Source of the DNA: Ignavibacteria bacterium
GTDB lineage: Bacteria; Bacteroidota; Ignavibacteria; Ignavibacteriales; SURF-24
Reading direction: 5' to 3'
DNA length: 64,000 nucleotides
Assembly: GCA_025612375.1 (NCBI GenBank)
Contig: JAAXKN010000012.1
Coordinates: 1 to 64,000, forward strand
Each line of letters starts with the position of its first letter. Positions within the stretch are counted from its first letter, which is position 1. A model generated the notes under the pieces. It saw only the letters and a list, made by a program, of their open reading frames with translations. It was not told the DNA's origin and searched no databases. The position numbers and the translations under genes are program-made. This document shows, piece after piece, positions 17,782 to 27,306 of this stretch.

Positions 17782-19383
17782 TTATTTTCTTTTCTTCTTT
17801 CCGCCCTGCTTTTTGTATTCTGAAGGGTGCTTTTTATTTTTATCCAAAACCTGCTCGCTGCCTGCCCCGGTTATGGATGTCTTCAATACCTTTACTTCAG
17901 GCTTCCCCGGCCCCTTCGGGAAACGGAGGCTCGAAAAATCCTCCACTTTTCCATCCGGACTAATTGAATTTCCCCTCGTTGCAACTACGTGCCAGGAAAA
18001 GTAAACGTGGCTTCTTCCGCCTTTTAACTCCCTGACGTCAAATCCCTCTTTTGTCTTGTTAGTTACAAATACCCCGTTGCAGTCGCCTTCCACCTGCACA
18101 AAGACTTTAACCGGGTTTACATCATCAACCGTTATCGCTCTTGAGAATAAAGAGTCAAGGCTGACGTGCGAAAATCCCCTTTCAAGCTGCCCCGTCCCGT
18201 AGTCTTCAAGCACAACTTCAGGACTGGCCGGATTAAACATTACCCTATGCTCCCCCTTTCCGTCTTTAACCATAACGGCATTTGTCCCTGAAGAAAGTAT
18301 TCCGTAACCTGTTTTCCCGAAACTGCCGCCTGTAAAGGCATATGAGTCCGGCGCGCCGGAAGCTTCAAAATATCCCCCCCACTTCTCCTTTTTTGAGGTA
18401 TCACTGTGGGCAAAGCCTGTAACGCCGAAATACCTGCCGTTTCCGGTAACACCGGCGCCCTTTAATGGCATGGTAAGAGTGTCCAGGCTGTTTCCGCCAG
18501 CCAAAATGCCTGTCCCCGAGATGGAATCTGTTGCCGTAGAAAATAACCCAATGGACTTTCCGGCTGAGCTTATGCCCGAGCCTCCTTCAATGAGAAGTGC
18601 GGTATTAAGGCCGCTTCCCAAGGCTATTATGCCTGTTCCCAGGGAATCCTTATTCCGGCCCATCACACCCGCTGCACCCCGGCTTCCGGTTAAACCTGCA
18701 GCGCCGAAACCCTTAAGTGAGGCACCCTTCAGGCCTGAACCCACTGACGTGTTCTGCCCGAACACCCCGGCGCCTGACGAGGTATTAACGCCCAGCACCC
18801 CGTCGCCGTTATCCGTATTTTCGCCGTAAACGCCTGAAAAACCTCCCGTGCTGTAGCCGTTAACAGGATAGTCTGCCATGCCTTCGGTTGTGTTAATTGC
18901 ACCCGAATAACCCCTGCCGTAAACGGCAAAAAGATCCCCGGCCCTGAAGCCCGCTGAGTTTACAGTAATACCCCCTTCAGGCAGAATCCTCATCCTCTCA
19001 TTTTCATGAGCATTCCCCCCGGTCCTGAAGATGAGCGCTCTTTCATCCAGAGTCCCAATGAAATTGCTGTCGGGATTAATGCCGAGATTCCCTGTAAGCG
19101 ACCAGCCCGGCTTTGGGAGCGTTCCGCGGGCAAAAATGGTACCCCTGTCGTCTGCAAAAAGAAGCCTTGAACCCCGGCCCGACAAAACTGAAGACCGGAC
19201 ATCCCCCATCACCTGAAGCCTTACAAGCGGATTCATGGACCCAAGGCCGATGTTCCCGTCACTCCTTATAAAGAGCAGTGAATTGCCAAGGCTGTCTTTT
19301 ACATTTAAGGCAGACTGCGCAAAAGCCGCTGACGAGAAAATAAAAAGGAGGAGAAAAGCTGATTCTATTAAACGTAATTTCAT
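17782..19383 (-). CDS. Secreted glycine-rich repeat protein, tail-fibre-like
   Basis: 533 residues; not assigned to a named family. A signal peptide ends near SSAAFAQ. The next segment (SLLFIRSDGNIGLGSMNPLVRLQV) is like the start of beta-helical tail-fibre or endosialidase-associated proteins. Residues about 150-330 contain irregular repeats such as GVYGEN, GVLGVN, GVFGQN and GLKGAS, typical of an elongated beta fold. The last 40 residues are lysine-rich, and no T9SS sorting motif is visible. ATG 19383 is preferred over the TTG at 19389. A TAAGTTTG sequence (19424-19431, minus strand) fits the Bacteroidetes -7 pattern, without a clear -33 element. Confidence 0.75.
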   Translation of the reverse strand: MKLRLIESAFLLLFIFSSAAFAQSALNVKDSLGNSLLFIRSDGNIGLGSMNPLVRLQVMGDVRSSVLSGRGSRLLFADDRGTIFARGTLPKPGWSLTGNLGINPDSNFIGTLDERALIFRTGGNAHENERMRILPEGGITVNSAGFRAGDLFAVYGRGYSGAINTTEGMADYPVNGYSTGGFSGVYGENTDNGDGVLGVNTSSGAGVFGQNTSVGSGLKGASLKGFGAAGLTGSRGAAGVMGRNKDSLGTGIIALGSGLNTALLIEGGSGISSAGKSIGLFSTATDSISGTGILAGGNSLDTLTMPLKGAGVTGNGRYFGVTGFAHSDTSKKEKWGGYFEASGAPDSYAFTGGSFGKTGYGILSSGTNAVMVKDGKGEHRVMFNPASPEVVLEDYGTGQLERGFSHVSLDSLFSRAITVDDVNPVKVFVQVEGDCNGVFVTNKTKEGFDVRELKGGRSHVYFSWHVVATRGNSISPDGKVEDFSSLRFPKGPGKPEVKVLKTSITGAGSEQVLDKNKKHPSEYKKQGGKKKRK

Positions 19384-19506
19384 TTTCAATATCTCGAAAA
19401 AAATTTCAATTTTGTGCCGGAGTCAAACTTAAACAGAATCTGAATAAATTTCTATATTTGGCGGGTTCCCGGAGGTGTTTTAATTTCCGATGTGCCGTGA
19501 AGAAAT

Positions 19507-19549
19507 AAAAAAAGGGACAATGAAAACTCTCCTGGAGCCCTTTGTCCCT
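19507..19549 (-). terminator. Intrinsic terminator after purD
   Basis: On the minus strand an 8-bp stem AGGGACAA/TTGTCCCT encloses a 21-base loop and is followed by seven T. It sits 28 bases past the purD stop and separates it from the secreted-protein gene downstream. Confidence 0.8.
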
Positions 19550-19576
19550 CTTAAAAACATGTTTTATTTTGGGGCC

Positions 19577-20860
19577 TTAAGCCTTCTGCTTAATCCCCCT
19601 ATCTGAAATATCCGTCCTGTAGTAGATATTGTCAAAACGGATATTCTTAAGCGCCTTATAAGCTTTTTCCTTGCATGCCTGAAGATCATTTTTCTCCAGC
19701 ACTGCCGTTACGCCTAAGACCCTGCCGCCGTTTGTTACAATTTTACCGCCGTCTTTTTTAGTCCCGGCATGGAAAATAATAACTCCATCTTCCTTGTAGG
19801 AAAGCCCCGAGATTTCAAAACCCTTCTGGAAGCCTTCAGGGTATCCCTTTGATGCTGCAATTACGCATACGGCAGCACCGCCCGAGTACTTTACGGCATT
19901 TTTATCCAGTTCACCTGCTGCGGATGAATAAAGGAGTCTTAAGAAATCGCCTTCAAGTACAGGAAGCACGGCCTGTGTTTCAGGGTCACCAAAGCGGCAG
20001 TTAAACTCTACAACCTTTGGGCCCTCACTTGTCAGCATAAGCCCGCAGTAAAGACACCCTGAGAAAGTGCGCCCTTCTTTTTGCATCCCTTTTAAGACGG
20101 GTTCAACAATTTTTGTTTCAACTTCCTTCTGAATCTCAGGCGTTACAACAGGCGCAGGCGCATATGCACCCATGCCGCCGGTGTTTTTGCCGGTATCGTT
20201 GTCCCCGATCCTTTTATGGTCCTGTGCCGCTGGAAGGCAGAGGAAATTCTCCCCGTCGGTTATGGCAAAAACCGAAGCTTCCTGCCCGGTCATGAATTCT
20301 TCAATTACAATCCTGTCGCCGGCAGAACCGAAAGAGCTCGTTTCAAAGCATTCTTTCAGCGCCGTTTCGGCTTCCTCAGGGCTATTGCAGATTAAAACCC
20401 CCTTTCCGGCTGCAAGCCCGCAGGCTTTAACAACTACAGGAAATTTTGCTTTGCCCAGGTAGCCTTTGGCGTCCTCATAGTCTTTTTTATCGAAGACAAC
20501 AAAATCTGCGGTCGGAATAGAATACTTCTTCATGAAGTTCTTGGCAAATGCCTTATCCCCTTCAATTTCAGCAGCCCTGCTGTCGGGACCGAAAACCTTA
20601 ACGCCCTCTTTCCGTAACTTGTCGGCAAGCCCTTCAATAAGAGGCACTTCAGCTCCCACAACCACCAGGTCAATACTGTTTGCCTTACAGAACTGCAGTA
20701 TTTCATCCTGCGAGGAGGCACTAAGCGGAACGTTTTCTCCCAGGGCCTCTGTACCGGGATTTCCCGGAATTATATATAAACGGCCAAGTTCTTTGCTTTC
20801 CTTAATTTTATAGGCAAGTGCATGCTCCCTGCCTCCGGAGCCTATGACAACAACATTCAT
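19577..20860 (-). CDS. purD: Phosphoribosylamine-glycine ligase PurD
   Basis: Second step of purine synthesis: ATP-dependent joining of glycine to 5-phosphoribosylamine. The 427 residues show the N-terminal VIGSGGREHALA, the ATP-grasp segment KACGLAAGKGV, IVIEEFMTGQEASVFA and EFNCRFGDPETQ. Its ATG shares one base with the stop of the upstream glycosyltransferase (TAATG). A strong terminator follows. Confidence 0.97.
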   Translation of the reverse strand: MNVVVIGSGGREHALAYKIKESKELGRLYIIPGNPGTEALGENVPLSASSQDEILQFCKANSIDLVVVGAEVPLIEGLADKLRKEGVKVFGPDSRAAEIEGDKAFAKNFMKKYSIPTADFVVFDKKDYEDAKGYLGKAKFPVVVKACGLAAGKGVLICNSPEEAETALKECFETSSFGSAGDRIVIEEFMTGQEASVFAITDGENFLCLPAAQDHKRIGDNDTGKNTGGMGAYAPAPVVTPEIQKEVETKIVEPVLKGMQKEGRTFSGCLYCGLMLTSEGPKVVEFNCRFGDPETQAVLPVLEGDFLRLLYSSAAGELDKNAVKYSGGAAVCVIAASKGYPEGFQKGFEISGLSYKEDGVIIFHAGTKKDGGKIVTNGGRVLGVTAVLEKNDLQACKEKAYKALKNIRFDNIYYRTDISDRGIKQKA

Positions 20861-22140
20861 TATAACGCTCTTAAGTAAAATTGAAAACTTTTAGTCAGCT
20901 GTTCTGTAAACAGCTCGCGCCTGTGCTTCTGTATGAAATCTTCATTCGGTTTGGGAAGCTGCCCGGCTCTATAAAGGGTATGTATCCTGAGCAATGCCTG
21001 CTTTATCTGCTCAATGTTATCCGGTTCAGTTATAAAGGCAGCGCCGTATTCCTGGGCCGCCATCTTTGCCGCGCCTTCAGGCAGGCATGCCAGAACGGGC
21101 TTGCGCGTCCCGAAATACTCAAAGAGTTTTCCCGGCGTATGGGCGTCTGCACTGTTCTTTTTGCCGACCATAAGCCAGAGAACATCGCTTGAAACAATTC
21201 TTCTAATCGTTTCCCTGTGATCCAGGTACCCCAGGTTTTTAACGTACTGCTGAAGCCCCAGCTTGTTTATAAGGTTTACATTTTCCTTCCTCAGGTGCCC
21301 TAAGAAAACGAGTTCAATATTCTGTGCAATGTCTGGCCTTTCCTTTGAAAGCTCCTTAAAAGCCTTCAGGAGGTATTTGGGCGTTATATATTCATAGAAT
21401 ATGCCCGCGTGCGTAAGGCGAAGTTTGGTATTTTCCTTTGGAACCGGCTTTACGTCCAGGAAGTCCTCTTCGTCATAGCCGTGAGGCAGAATGATTACGT
21501 CCTCAAAGGTGAGGAAAGGAAAAGTATTAAGGAGCTTTTCCTTTACCTTCCTGTTTACCGCAATTACCTTATCTGCAATCTTAAGCGCCTTGTATTCCAT
21601 CTTCTTATGAATATACTTGTGAATGGGCGTCAGATTGAACTCGAACTGGTTCCCTGTCCAGAGATCCCTGTAGTCCACAAAAAGTGATATGTCAAATTCC
21701 TTGCTCAGACGCGATGCCATGCTGAAGGCCGAGAAAGGAGGGATTGTAACAAAAATGATGTCGAACTTTTCTTTTTCCAGGAGTTCTTTTGCAACCGTGT
21801 AGGCTTTCTTCGACCAGAAGATCTTGTTGTCGGGTATAAAAAAAGTCTTGCTCACACGGCTTAAGAACTTTCTTAACCATTCCGGAGGCAGTTTCATGGT
21901 CCTGCGCTTTGAAAGCATCGAATAGGGATCCAGCCCTTCGGTACGCACCACCCTTATTCCGGCATTCTCGCACTCTTTCATAAGCGACATGTCGTGGGCG
22001 AAGTAACCGGTACTTCCGGTTGTAAGAACTGTAGGCTCCCAGTTGTACTTTTTCATGTACTTTACGAACTTAAGAGTCCTCTGGACACCGCTTAAGCCCA
22101 TGGGAGGGAAATAATATGCAATAACGAGTACTTTGAACAT
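20860..22140 (-). CDS. Glycosyltransferase, GT4-like fold
   Basis: About 426 residues with a GT-B layout: an N-terminal acceptor domain beginning VLVIAYYFPPMGLSGVQRTLKFVKYM, and a C-terminal domain with FLGHLRKENV, the SSDVLWLMVG region and a nucleotide-sugar segment around HTPGKLFEYFGTRKPVLACLP. The conserved Glu of HTPGKLFEYF corresponds to the family EX7E region. It likely builds surface polysaccharide or glycolipid; sugar and acceptor are unknown. ATG 22140 is preferred over an in-frame GTG at 22146 because AGGTGA lies just upstream. It lies between guaB and purD, coupled to purD by TAATG. Confidence 0.85.
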   Translation of the reverse strand: MFKVLVIAYYFPPMGLSGVQRTLKFVKYMKKYNWEPTVLTTGSTGYFAHDMSLMKECENAGIRVVRTEGLDPYSMLSKRRTMKLPPEWLRKFLSRVSKTFFIPDNKIFWSKKAYTVAKELLEKEKFDIIFVTIPPFSAFSMASRLSKEFDISLFVDYRDLWTGNQFEFNLTPIHKYIHKKMEYKALKIADKVIAVNRKVKEKLLNTFPFLTFEDVIILPHGYDEEDFLDVKPVPKENTKLRLTHAGIFYEYITPKYLLKAFKELSKERPDIAQNIELVFLGHLRKENVNLINKLGLQQYVKNLGYLDHRETIRRIVSSDVLWLMVGKKNSADAHTPGKLFEYFGTRKPVLACLPEGAAKMAAQEYGAAFITEPDNIEQIKQALLRIHTLYRAGQLPKPNEDFIQKHRRELFTEQLTKSFQFYLRAL

Positions 22141-22206
22141 TTTCACCTGTAAATTCTGTTTTTGAAAGCCTGCCCTTTTATAATAATCCTTGCATTGTCA
22201 CATTGA

Positions 22207-23673
22207 TCATGAATGATAATTCGGAGCTTCATCTGTAATTATAACGTCGTGGGGATGGCTTTCTCTCAGGCCCGCAAGTGACATCTTCATAAACTGGGCT
22301 TTTTCCTTCATCTCTTCAATATTCTTTGTACCGCAGTAGCCCATTGCGGCCCTAAGCCCCCCGATAAACTGATAAATGGTTTCTGAAAGAGGTCCCTTGA
22401 AAGGTACCCTGCCTTCAACACCCTCGGGCACCAGCTTCTTTATGTCCTCTTCCATATCCTGGAAGTAACGGTCGCTGCTCCCCTTTTTCATAGCTCCAAG
22501 TGAACCCATCCCCCTGTAAACTTTGAAGCTTCTTCCTTCAAACAAAACCGTATCGCCCGGAGTTTCATCAACCCCGGCAAACATGCCGCCTATCATAACT
22601 GTATCCGCTCCTGCGGCAATAGCCTTTGGAACGTCGCCGGTCTGCTTAATGCCGCCGTCGGCAATAAGCGGAATTCCCCTTTTCCCGGTCTCTTTGAAAA
22701 CATTCATAACGGCCGAAATCTGCGGTACGCCTACGCCTGCAATTACGCGCGTGGTGCAGATGGATCCGGCACCTATTCCGACTTTGACAGCGTTGACGCC
22801 TGCTTCAATCAGGTCGTGTGCGGCTTCAGCCGATATGATATTGCCGGCAATAAACTGTGCATCTTTGAATTTTTTTCTCAGCTCTTTTATAGTCTTGATA
22901 ACTCCTATCGAATGGCCGTGCGCTGTGTCTACAACAACCACGTCGGCTCCGGCCTTGAGGAGAGCCTCTGTTCTTTCAATCGTGTCGTGCGTTACGCCTA
23001 CGGCGCCGCCGACTCTAAGGCGTCCGTGCTCATCCTTGCAGGCAAGAGGATACTTTTTCTTTTTCTGAATATCCTTGAATGTAATGAGCCCCTTTAAGAG
23101 ACCGTCTTTATCCACGATCGGAAGCTTTTCAATCTTATACTGCTGGAGGATTCTTTCGGCTTTTGTAAGGTCGGTCCCAACCGGTGCGGTAATAAGGTTT
23201 TCCTTTGTCATTACGTCCCTTACCTTAAGGTTGACGTTGGGCTCGAACCTGAGGTCGCGGTTGGTCAGAATTCCAATCAGCCTTCCTGCATTGTCCACAA
23301 TCGGAATACCTGAGATATGGTATTTATTCATGAGCGTAAGGGCATCGTCAACAGTCTTTTCCGAATCCAGCGTAATAGGCTTTAAGATCATTCCGCTTTC
23401 TGAGCGCTTAACGAGGTCAATTTCCTCGGCCTGGCGTTCAATGGTCATGTTCTTGTGTATAAAACCTATGCCCCCCTGTACGGCCATGGCAATTGCCATT
23501 TTAGATTCCGTAACCGTATCCATTGCGGCTGAAAGAAAAGGTATATTCAGCGTTATCTCTGGCGTAAGCTTTGCAGTTAAATCAACCTCCCTTGGCAATA
23601 CAGATGATTGGGCGGGAATAAGTAATATATCATCAAAAGTTAAACCATCATTAATAACTTTATTTGTATTCAT
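22207..23673 (-). CDS. guaB: IMP dehydrogenase
   Basis: Converts IMP to XMP with NAD, the committed step to GMP. The 488-residue protein has the barrel start LTFDDILL, two CBS domains (about 95-205) that commonly sense purine nucleotides, the phosphate-binding GVGIGAGSICTT segment with catalytic Cys306, and IADGGIKQTGDVPKA. All expected parts are present. GAGGACT lies just before the ATG. A terminator upstream (23691-23716) insulates it from the dehydrogenase gene. Confidence 0.97.
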   Translation of the reverse strand: MNTNKVINDGLTFDDILLIPAQSSVLPREVDLTAKLTPEITLNIPFLSAAMDTVTESKMAIAMAVQGGIGFIHKNMTIERQAEEIDLVKRSESGMILKPITLDSEKTVDDALTLMNKYHISGIPIVDNAGRLIGILTNRDLRFEPNVNLKVRDVMTKENLITAPVGTDLTKAERILQQYKIEKLPIVDKDGLLKGLITFKDIQKKKKYPLACKDEHGRLRVGGAVGVTHDTIERTEALLKAGADVVVVDTAHGHSIGVIKTIKELRKKFKDAQFIAGNIISAEAAHDLIEAGVNAVKVGIGAGSICTTRVIAGVGVPQISAVMNVFKETGKRGIPLIADGGIKQTGDVPKAIAAGADTVMIGGMFAGVDETPGDTVLFEGRSFKVYRGMGSLGAMKKGSSDRYFQDMEEDIKKLVPEGVEGRVPFKGPLSETIYQFIGGLRAAMGYCGTKNIEEMKEKAQFMKMSLAGLRESHPHDVIITDEAPNYHS

Positions 23674-23690
23674 ATAGTCCTCAATTTTAT

Positions 23691-23716
23691 AAAAAAAATC
23701 CGCCTAAACAAGCGGA
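23691..23716 (-). terminator. Intrinsic terminator after the gcdH-like gene
   Basis: Minus-strand stem TCCGC/GCGGA with an 8-base loop followed directly by eight T. It lies between the acyl-CoA dehydrogenase stop at 23731 and the guaB start at 23673. Confidence 0.8.
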
Positions 23717-23730
23717 CACCTGCAGTTTAT

Positions 23731-24900
23731 TTATTCAAAAGCCGGTAACCCGGTTATGTCTTCCCCCACAATTAGCGTATGCATCTCGTGCGTTCCCTCG
23801 TAAGTCTTTACAGACTCCAGGTTTGCAGAATGCCTCATAACGGGATACTCATCCAGTATGCCGTTGGCCCCGAGGATTTCTCTCGAGATGCGCGCAATTT
23901 CAAGCGCCTTTTCGCAGTTGTTTCTCTTGGCAAGTGAAACATGTGTGTGTTTTAACGTGCCTTCGTCTTTCATGCGCCCCAGACGGTAATTTAAGAGCTG
24001 CGCTTTTGTAATTTCACTCAGCATATAAACCAGCTTTTCCTGCGTCATCTGGTAGGCTGCAATAGGTTTGCTGAACTGAACTCTCGACTTTGCATAATCA
24101 AGTGCCGCAGTGTAGCATGCCATCATAGCCCCAACAACGCCCCAGGCAATTCCATAGCGGGCCTGGTTTAAGCACATTAAAGCACTTTTGAGCCCTTTTG
24201 TATCCGGCAGCTTCATTTCCTCAGGAACAAAAACATCCTGGAAAATCAGTTCCGAAGTAACTGATGCCCTAAGGGAGTGCTTTCCCTTCATTTCAGGAGC
24301 GCTGAAGCCCTTGCTCCCTTTTTCAACAAGAAAACCATGTACAGCGCCGTCTAACTTGGCCCAGACAACTGCCACGTCGGCAATAGTGCCGTTTGTAATC
24401 CACATCTTGGCGCCGTTTAAGATGTAACCCCCGTCCGCTTTCTCAGCCTTGGTTACCATGCCGCCGGGGTTAGACCCGAAGTCGGGCTCCGTAAGGCCGA
24501 AACATCCTATTTTCTCTGCGCTGGCAAGTCTGGGAAGCCAATGCGATTTCTGCTCCTCGCTTCCAAAGGTAAATATTGGATACATTACCAGAGCGCTCTG
24601 CACCGATGCAAAGCTCCTTATGCCGCTGTCGCCCCTTTCGAGCTCCTGCATTACAAGGCCGTAAGCCACATTGTTCATTTCGGCACAGCCGTAGCTTTGA
24701 GGAAGTGTGGAGCCGAATAGCCCCAGTTCAGCCATTTTCGGGATGAGATGCCGCGGGAATTCACCTTTGCGGTTATATTCTTCAATTACTGGAATTATTT
24801 CACCGGACACGAACTCCCGTACAGTGTCCCTGACCAGCAGTTCATCTTCACTATAAAGACTGTCAATATTTAAATAGTCAACGCCGGTAAATTTTTCCAT
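23731..24900 (-). CDS. Glutaryl-CoA dehydrogenase-like acyl-CoA dehydrogenase
   Basis: 389-residue FAD enzyme. The C-terminal TYEGTHEMHTLIVGEDITG, with the putative catalytic base Glu368, and the central RYGIAWGVVGAMMACYTAAL (about 230-250) are the form seen in glutaryl-CoA dehydrogenases rather than in short-chain enzymes. That enzyme converts glutaryl-CoA to crotonyl-CoA in lysine and tryptophan breakdown. Decarboxylating and non-decarboxylating types cannot be told apart by eye. It lies about 100 bases downstream of recX with an AT-rich gap that could hold its own promoter. Confidence 0.88.
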   Translation of the reverse strand: MEKFTGVDYLNIDSLYSEDELLVRDTVREFVSGEIIPVIEEYNRKGEFPRHLIPKMAELGLFGSTLPQSYGCAEMNNVAYGLVMQELERGDSGIRSFASVQSALVMYPIFTFGSEEQKSHWLPRLASAEKIGCFGLTEPDFGSNPGGMVTKAEKADGGYILNGAKMWITNGTIADVAVVWAKLDGAVHGFLVEKGSKGFSAPEMKGKHSLRASVTSELIFQDVFVPEEMKLPDTKGLKSALMCLNQARYGIAWGVVGAMMACYTAALDYAKSRVQFSKPIAAYQMTQEKLVYMLSEITKAQLLNYRLGRMKDEGTLKHTHVSLAKRNNCEKALEIARISREILGANGILDEYPVMRHSANLESVKTYEGTHEMHTLIVGEDITGLPAFE

Positions 24901-24998
24901 TTGCAGTAAAAATTTTTAAATAGTATATAAAATTATTAAATGACGTAAAGATATGCAACCTTGTTTATAAATGAAATGCAGGATTATTACCCATAAGC

Positions 24999-25637
24999 TT
25001 ATTCCATCTCCTCATCCGTTGGCTGAAAAACCTTTTCCACAACCTGCTTGATCAGGTCATAACCGAAACCTTTCGCCAAAAGATAGGCATAAAGCCTCTG
25101 GTTGATCTTCTTTTTATCCAGATTCCTGCTCATTAACGAAGAAAGCTTCTTTTCAGCAAGCATTACGGCATTTTCAAAGTCCACCTCACTGCTTTTTACC
25201 TCCAGAACACTGTTTATGATCTCCTGCGAGACCCCGCGGGCCTTCAGCTCGGCTTTTACCTTGTTGGGTCCGAATGCTTTTTTATTGATTTTCTCTTCTG
25301 TAAACTCCCTTGCAAACTGCTCATCATCCAGGTAATGGTTATCCTTCAGCTCCTTAATGACCGAATGTATGATCTCCTTGTCGTACTTTTTGGCCGATAG
25401 CTTCCGCTCGAGCTCCTTTTCTGAGTGGATCCTCAGCCCTAAGAACCTGAAGGCCGATTCCTTTACGAAGTAGAACTGATTCTGCCTGATTAGTTTGCTG
25501 ATCTCCTCTTCAGTAAGATCATCCCCTTTCCTGAGAGCGTTCTTCAGGAACACCTCGTACCTTAAGAAAAGCTTCGCCCCGTTGTCGAGAATCATCTTAA
25601 CGTTATTTTTTATTTTGGCTACGCTTTCAATCTTCAT
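24999..25637 (-). CDS. recX: RecA regulator RecX
   Basis: About 212 residues of the RecX family, which binds RecA filaments and limits recombination. It has the usual three-helix repeats, including RFLGLRIHSEKELERKL, YLDDEQFAREFTEEKI and FGPNKVKAELKARGVS. The ATG at 25670 lies inside the recA terminator hairpin, so ATG 25637, giving MKIESVAKIKNNVK, is the better start. RecX is somewhat long owing to its N-terminal 50 residues. It follows recA past a strong terminator, so it may be expressed by readthrough, as known in other bacteria. Confidence 0.9.
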   Translation of the reverse strand: MKIESVAKIKNNVKMILDNGAKLFLRYEVFLKNALRKGDDLTEEEISKLIRQNQFYFVKESAFRFLGLRIHSEKELERKLSAKKYDKEIIHSVIKELKDNHYLDDEQFAREFTEEKINKKAFGPNKVKAELKARGVSQEIINSVLEVKSSEVDFENAVMLAEKKLSSLMSRNLDKKKINQRLYAYLLAKGFGYDLIKQVVEKVFQPTDEEME

Positions 25638-25653
25638 AAATCCGGCCCTTACT

Positions 25654-25680
25654 AAAAAAAAAGGCGGCATAAGCCGCCTT
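25654..25680 (-). terminator. Intrinsic terminator between recA and recX
   Basis: Perfect 8-bp stem AAGGCGGC/GCCGCCTT with a 4-base loop, followed on the minus strand by seven or more T. It begins 8 bases after the recA stop. It would keep recX expression well below recA. Confidence 0.9.
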
Positions 25681-25687
25681 ATTTATT

Positions 25688-26752
25688 TTATCTTTTTCTT
25701 TCTTTTACCGGTCCGGCCTCGGCAAGCTCTGCCTCCTGAACCTCCGGCTCTTCAGTCTTAACCATACCGAGCTTTTTCTTTACATCCGTTAGAAGTTTCT
25801 CATAAAGCTCAGGATTCTCAATAAGCTTCTGCCTGAACTGCTCCCTTCCCTGGAAGCGGTCTTCGCCGTAAGTAAACCAGGCGCCGCCTTTTTTGACGAT
25901 TCCGAAGTTTACTGCCAGATCCAGTGCATCACCGGTCTTGCTGATACCTTCGTTGTAAATAATGTCGAACTCCACCTCTTTGAACGGAGGAGCCACCTTG
26001 CTTTTTACCACTTTAACCTTGGTACGGCTTCCAACAACGTCGTTGCCTTCCTTGATTGCGGAAATTCTTCTGATGTCAAGCCTTACAGAGGCATAGAACT
26101 TCAGAGCGTTGCCGCCTGTGGTTGTCTCAGGATTGCCGAACATGACGCCTATCTTGCTTCGTAACTGGTTTGTAAAGATAACGCAGGTCTTGCTCCTTGC
26201 AATGGCGCCGGTAAGCTTTCTTAATGCCTGCGACATTAGTCGTGCCTGCATGGCCATATGAGCGTCACCCATTTCGCCTTCAATTTCAGCCCTCGGAACG
26301 AGTGCTGCAACCGAGTCGATCACAATAACATCCAGCGCATTGCTTCTGACCAGAGTATCCACTATATCAAGAGCCTGCTCACCGTAGTCCGGCTGCGAAA
26401 CAAGCAGGTTCTGGATATCAACGTTCAGCTTCTGCGCATACTGTATGTCGAGTGCATGCTCGGCATCAATGAACGCAGCCAGGCCGCCGGTTTTCTGTGC
26501 CTCGGCAATTATGTGCAGACATACGGTGGTTTTTCCGGATGATTCAGGACCATAGATCTCAACTATCCTGCCTCTTGGAACACCGCCAATGCCGAGAGCG
26601 TAATCGAGTGAAATTGACCCCGTGGAAATTGCTTCCACCGGCGTTACAACCCCGTCGCCCAGCTTCATAATGGATCCCTTGCCATGCGCTTTCTCAATAG
26701 CAGCAATGGAATCGCCAAGGATCTTTAGTTTTTCATCTTTCTCACTAGCCAT
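25688..26752 (-). CDS. recA: Recombinase RecA
   Basis: Strand-exchange ATPase for homologous recombination and LexA activation. The 354 residues have Walker A GPESSGKT (68-75), Walker [14 protein letters not shown], the loop [10 protein letters not shown] and [31 protein letters not shown] region. The C-terminal tail is acidic then ends in KERKR. No LexA-box can be assigned in the 11-base gap upstream; the gene appears to be read from the thpR side. Confidence 0.98.
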   Translation of the reverse strand: MASEKDEKLKILGDSIAAIEKAHGKGSIMKLGDGVVTPVEAISTGSISLDYALGIGGVPRGRIVEIYGPESSGKTTVCLHIIAEAQKTGGLAAFIDAEHALDIQYAQKLNVDIQNLLVSQPDYGEQALDIVDTLVRSNALDVIVIDSVAALVPRAEIEGEMGDAHMAMQARLMSQALRKLTGAIARSKTCVIFTNQLRSKIGVMFGNPETTTGGNALKFYASVRLDIRRISAIKEGNDVVGSRTKVKVVKSKVAPPFKEVEFDIIYNEGISKTGDALDLAVNFGIVKKGGAWFTYGEDRFQGREQFRQKLIENPELYEKLLTDVKKKLGMVKTEEPEVQEAELAEAGPVKERKR

Positions 26753-26763
26753 TTTTTCTCCGA

Positions 26764-27306
26764 TTATGTTAAATTAAACCTTTCTATTTCCGAATAAACA
26801 GAACCACCCGGGAGAAGCTTGCTTCTCATCAGGGCTATTTCAGATGCATAAAATTTCATCTCCGGAACCCTGAAATTCCTGAATGCCGAGACAAATTCTT
26901 CGCTGAGATTTCCTTTTATACGTAAAAGCGTTATATGGGGTTTAAAGTTCCGGTTTTCCTTCTCAAAGCCGAGTAATTCCAGGTCATTATTTATATCCTT
27001 GACGAGCTCAAAAAGTGCGTTTTCAGCGCGTAATCCAAACCAAAAGATCCTCGGCATGAAAAAGCCGAAACGGTCGAACCCGAGCATAATTTTGGTATAT
27101 TTTGAGGTGATTTTTGAGAGACTTTTTATCACTTTTTCGGCCTTTTCTTCCTCCGTGTCACCCAGAAATTTTAGCGTCAGATGAAGCTTCCCACGATCCT
27201 CCCATTTGTGCATCCACGCGGGGTCGGGATTAACCCTGTCCCTCATGGAGACGATCTCATTTATTGCGTCTTCCGGAAGTTTTAATGCTATAAATAGCCT
27301 ATTCAT
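26764..27306 (-). CDS. thpR: RNA 2',3'-cyclic phosphodiesterase
   Basis: 180-residue 2H phosphoesterase. The two HxT motifs are His42-Leu-Thr44 in [10 protein letters not shown] and His124-Ile-Thr126 in [10 protein letters not shown]. The family opens cyclic phosphate ends of RNA and has in vitro ligase activity. It overlaps the end of cinA by 8 bases and precedes recA by 11, so it is part of the pgsA-cinA-recA operon. Confidence 0.92.
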   Translation of the reverse strand: MNRLFIALKLPEDAINEIVSMRDRVNPDPAWMHKWEDRGKLHLTLKFLGDTEEEKAEKVIKSLSKITSKYTKIMLGFDRFGFFMPRIFWFGLRAENALFELVKDINNDLELLGFEKENRNFKPHITLLRIKGNLSEEFVSAFRNFRVPEMKFYASEIALMRSKLLPGGSVYSEIERFNLT

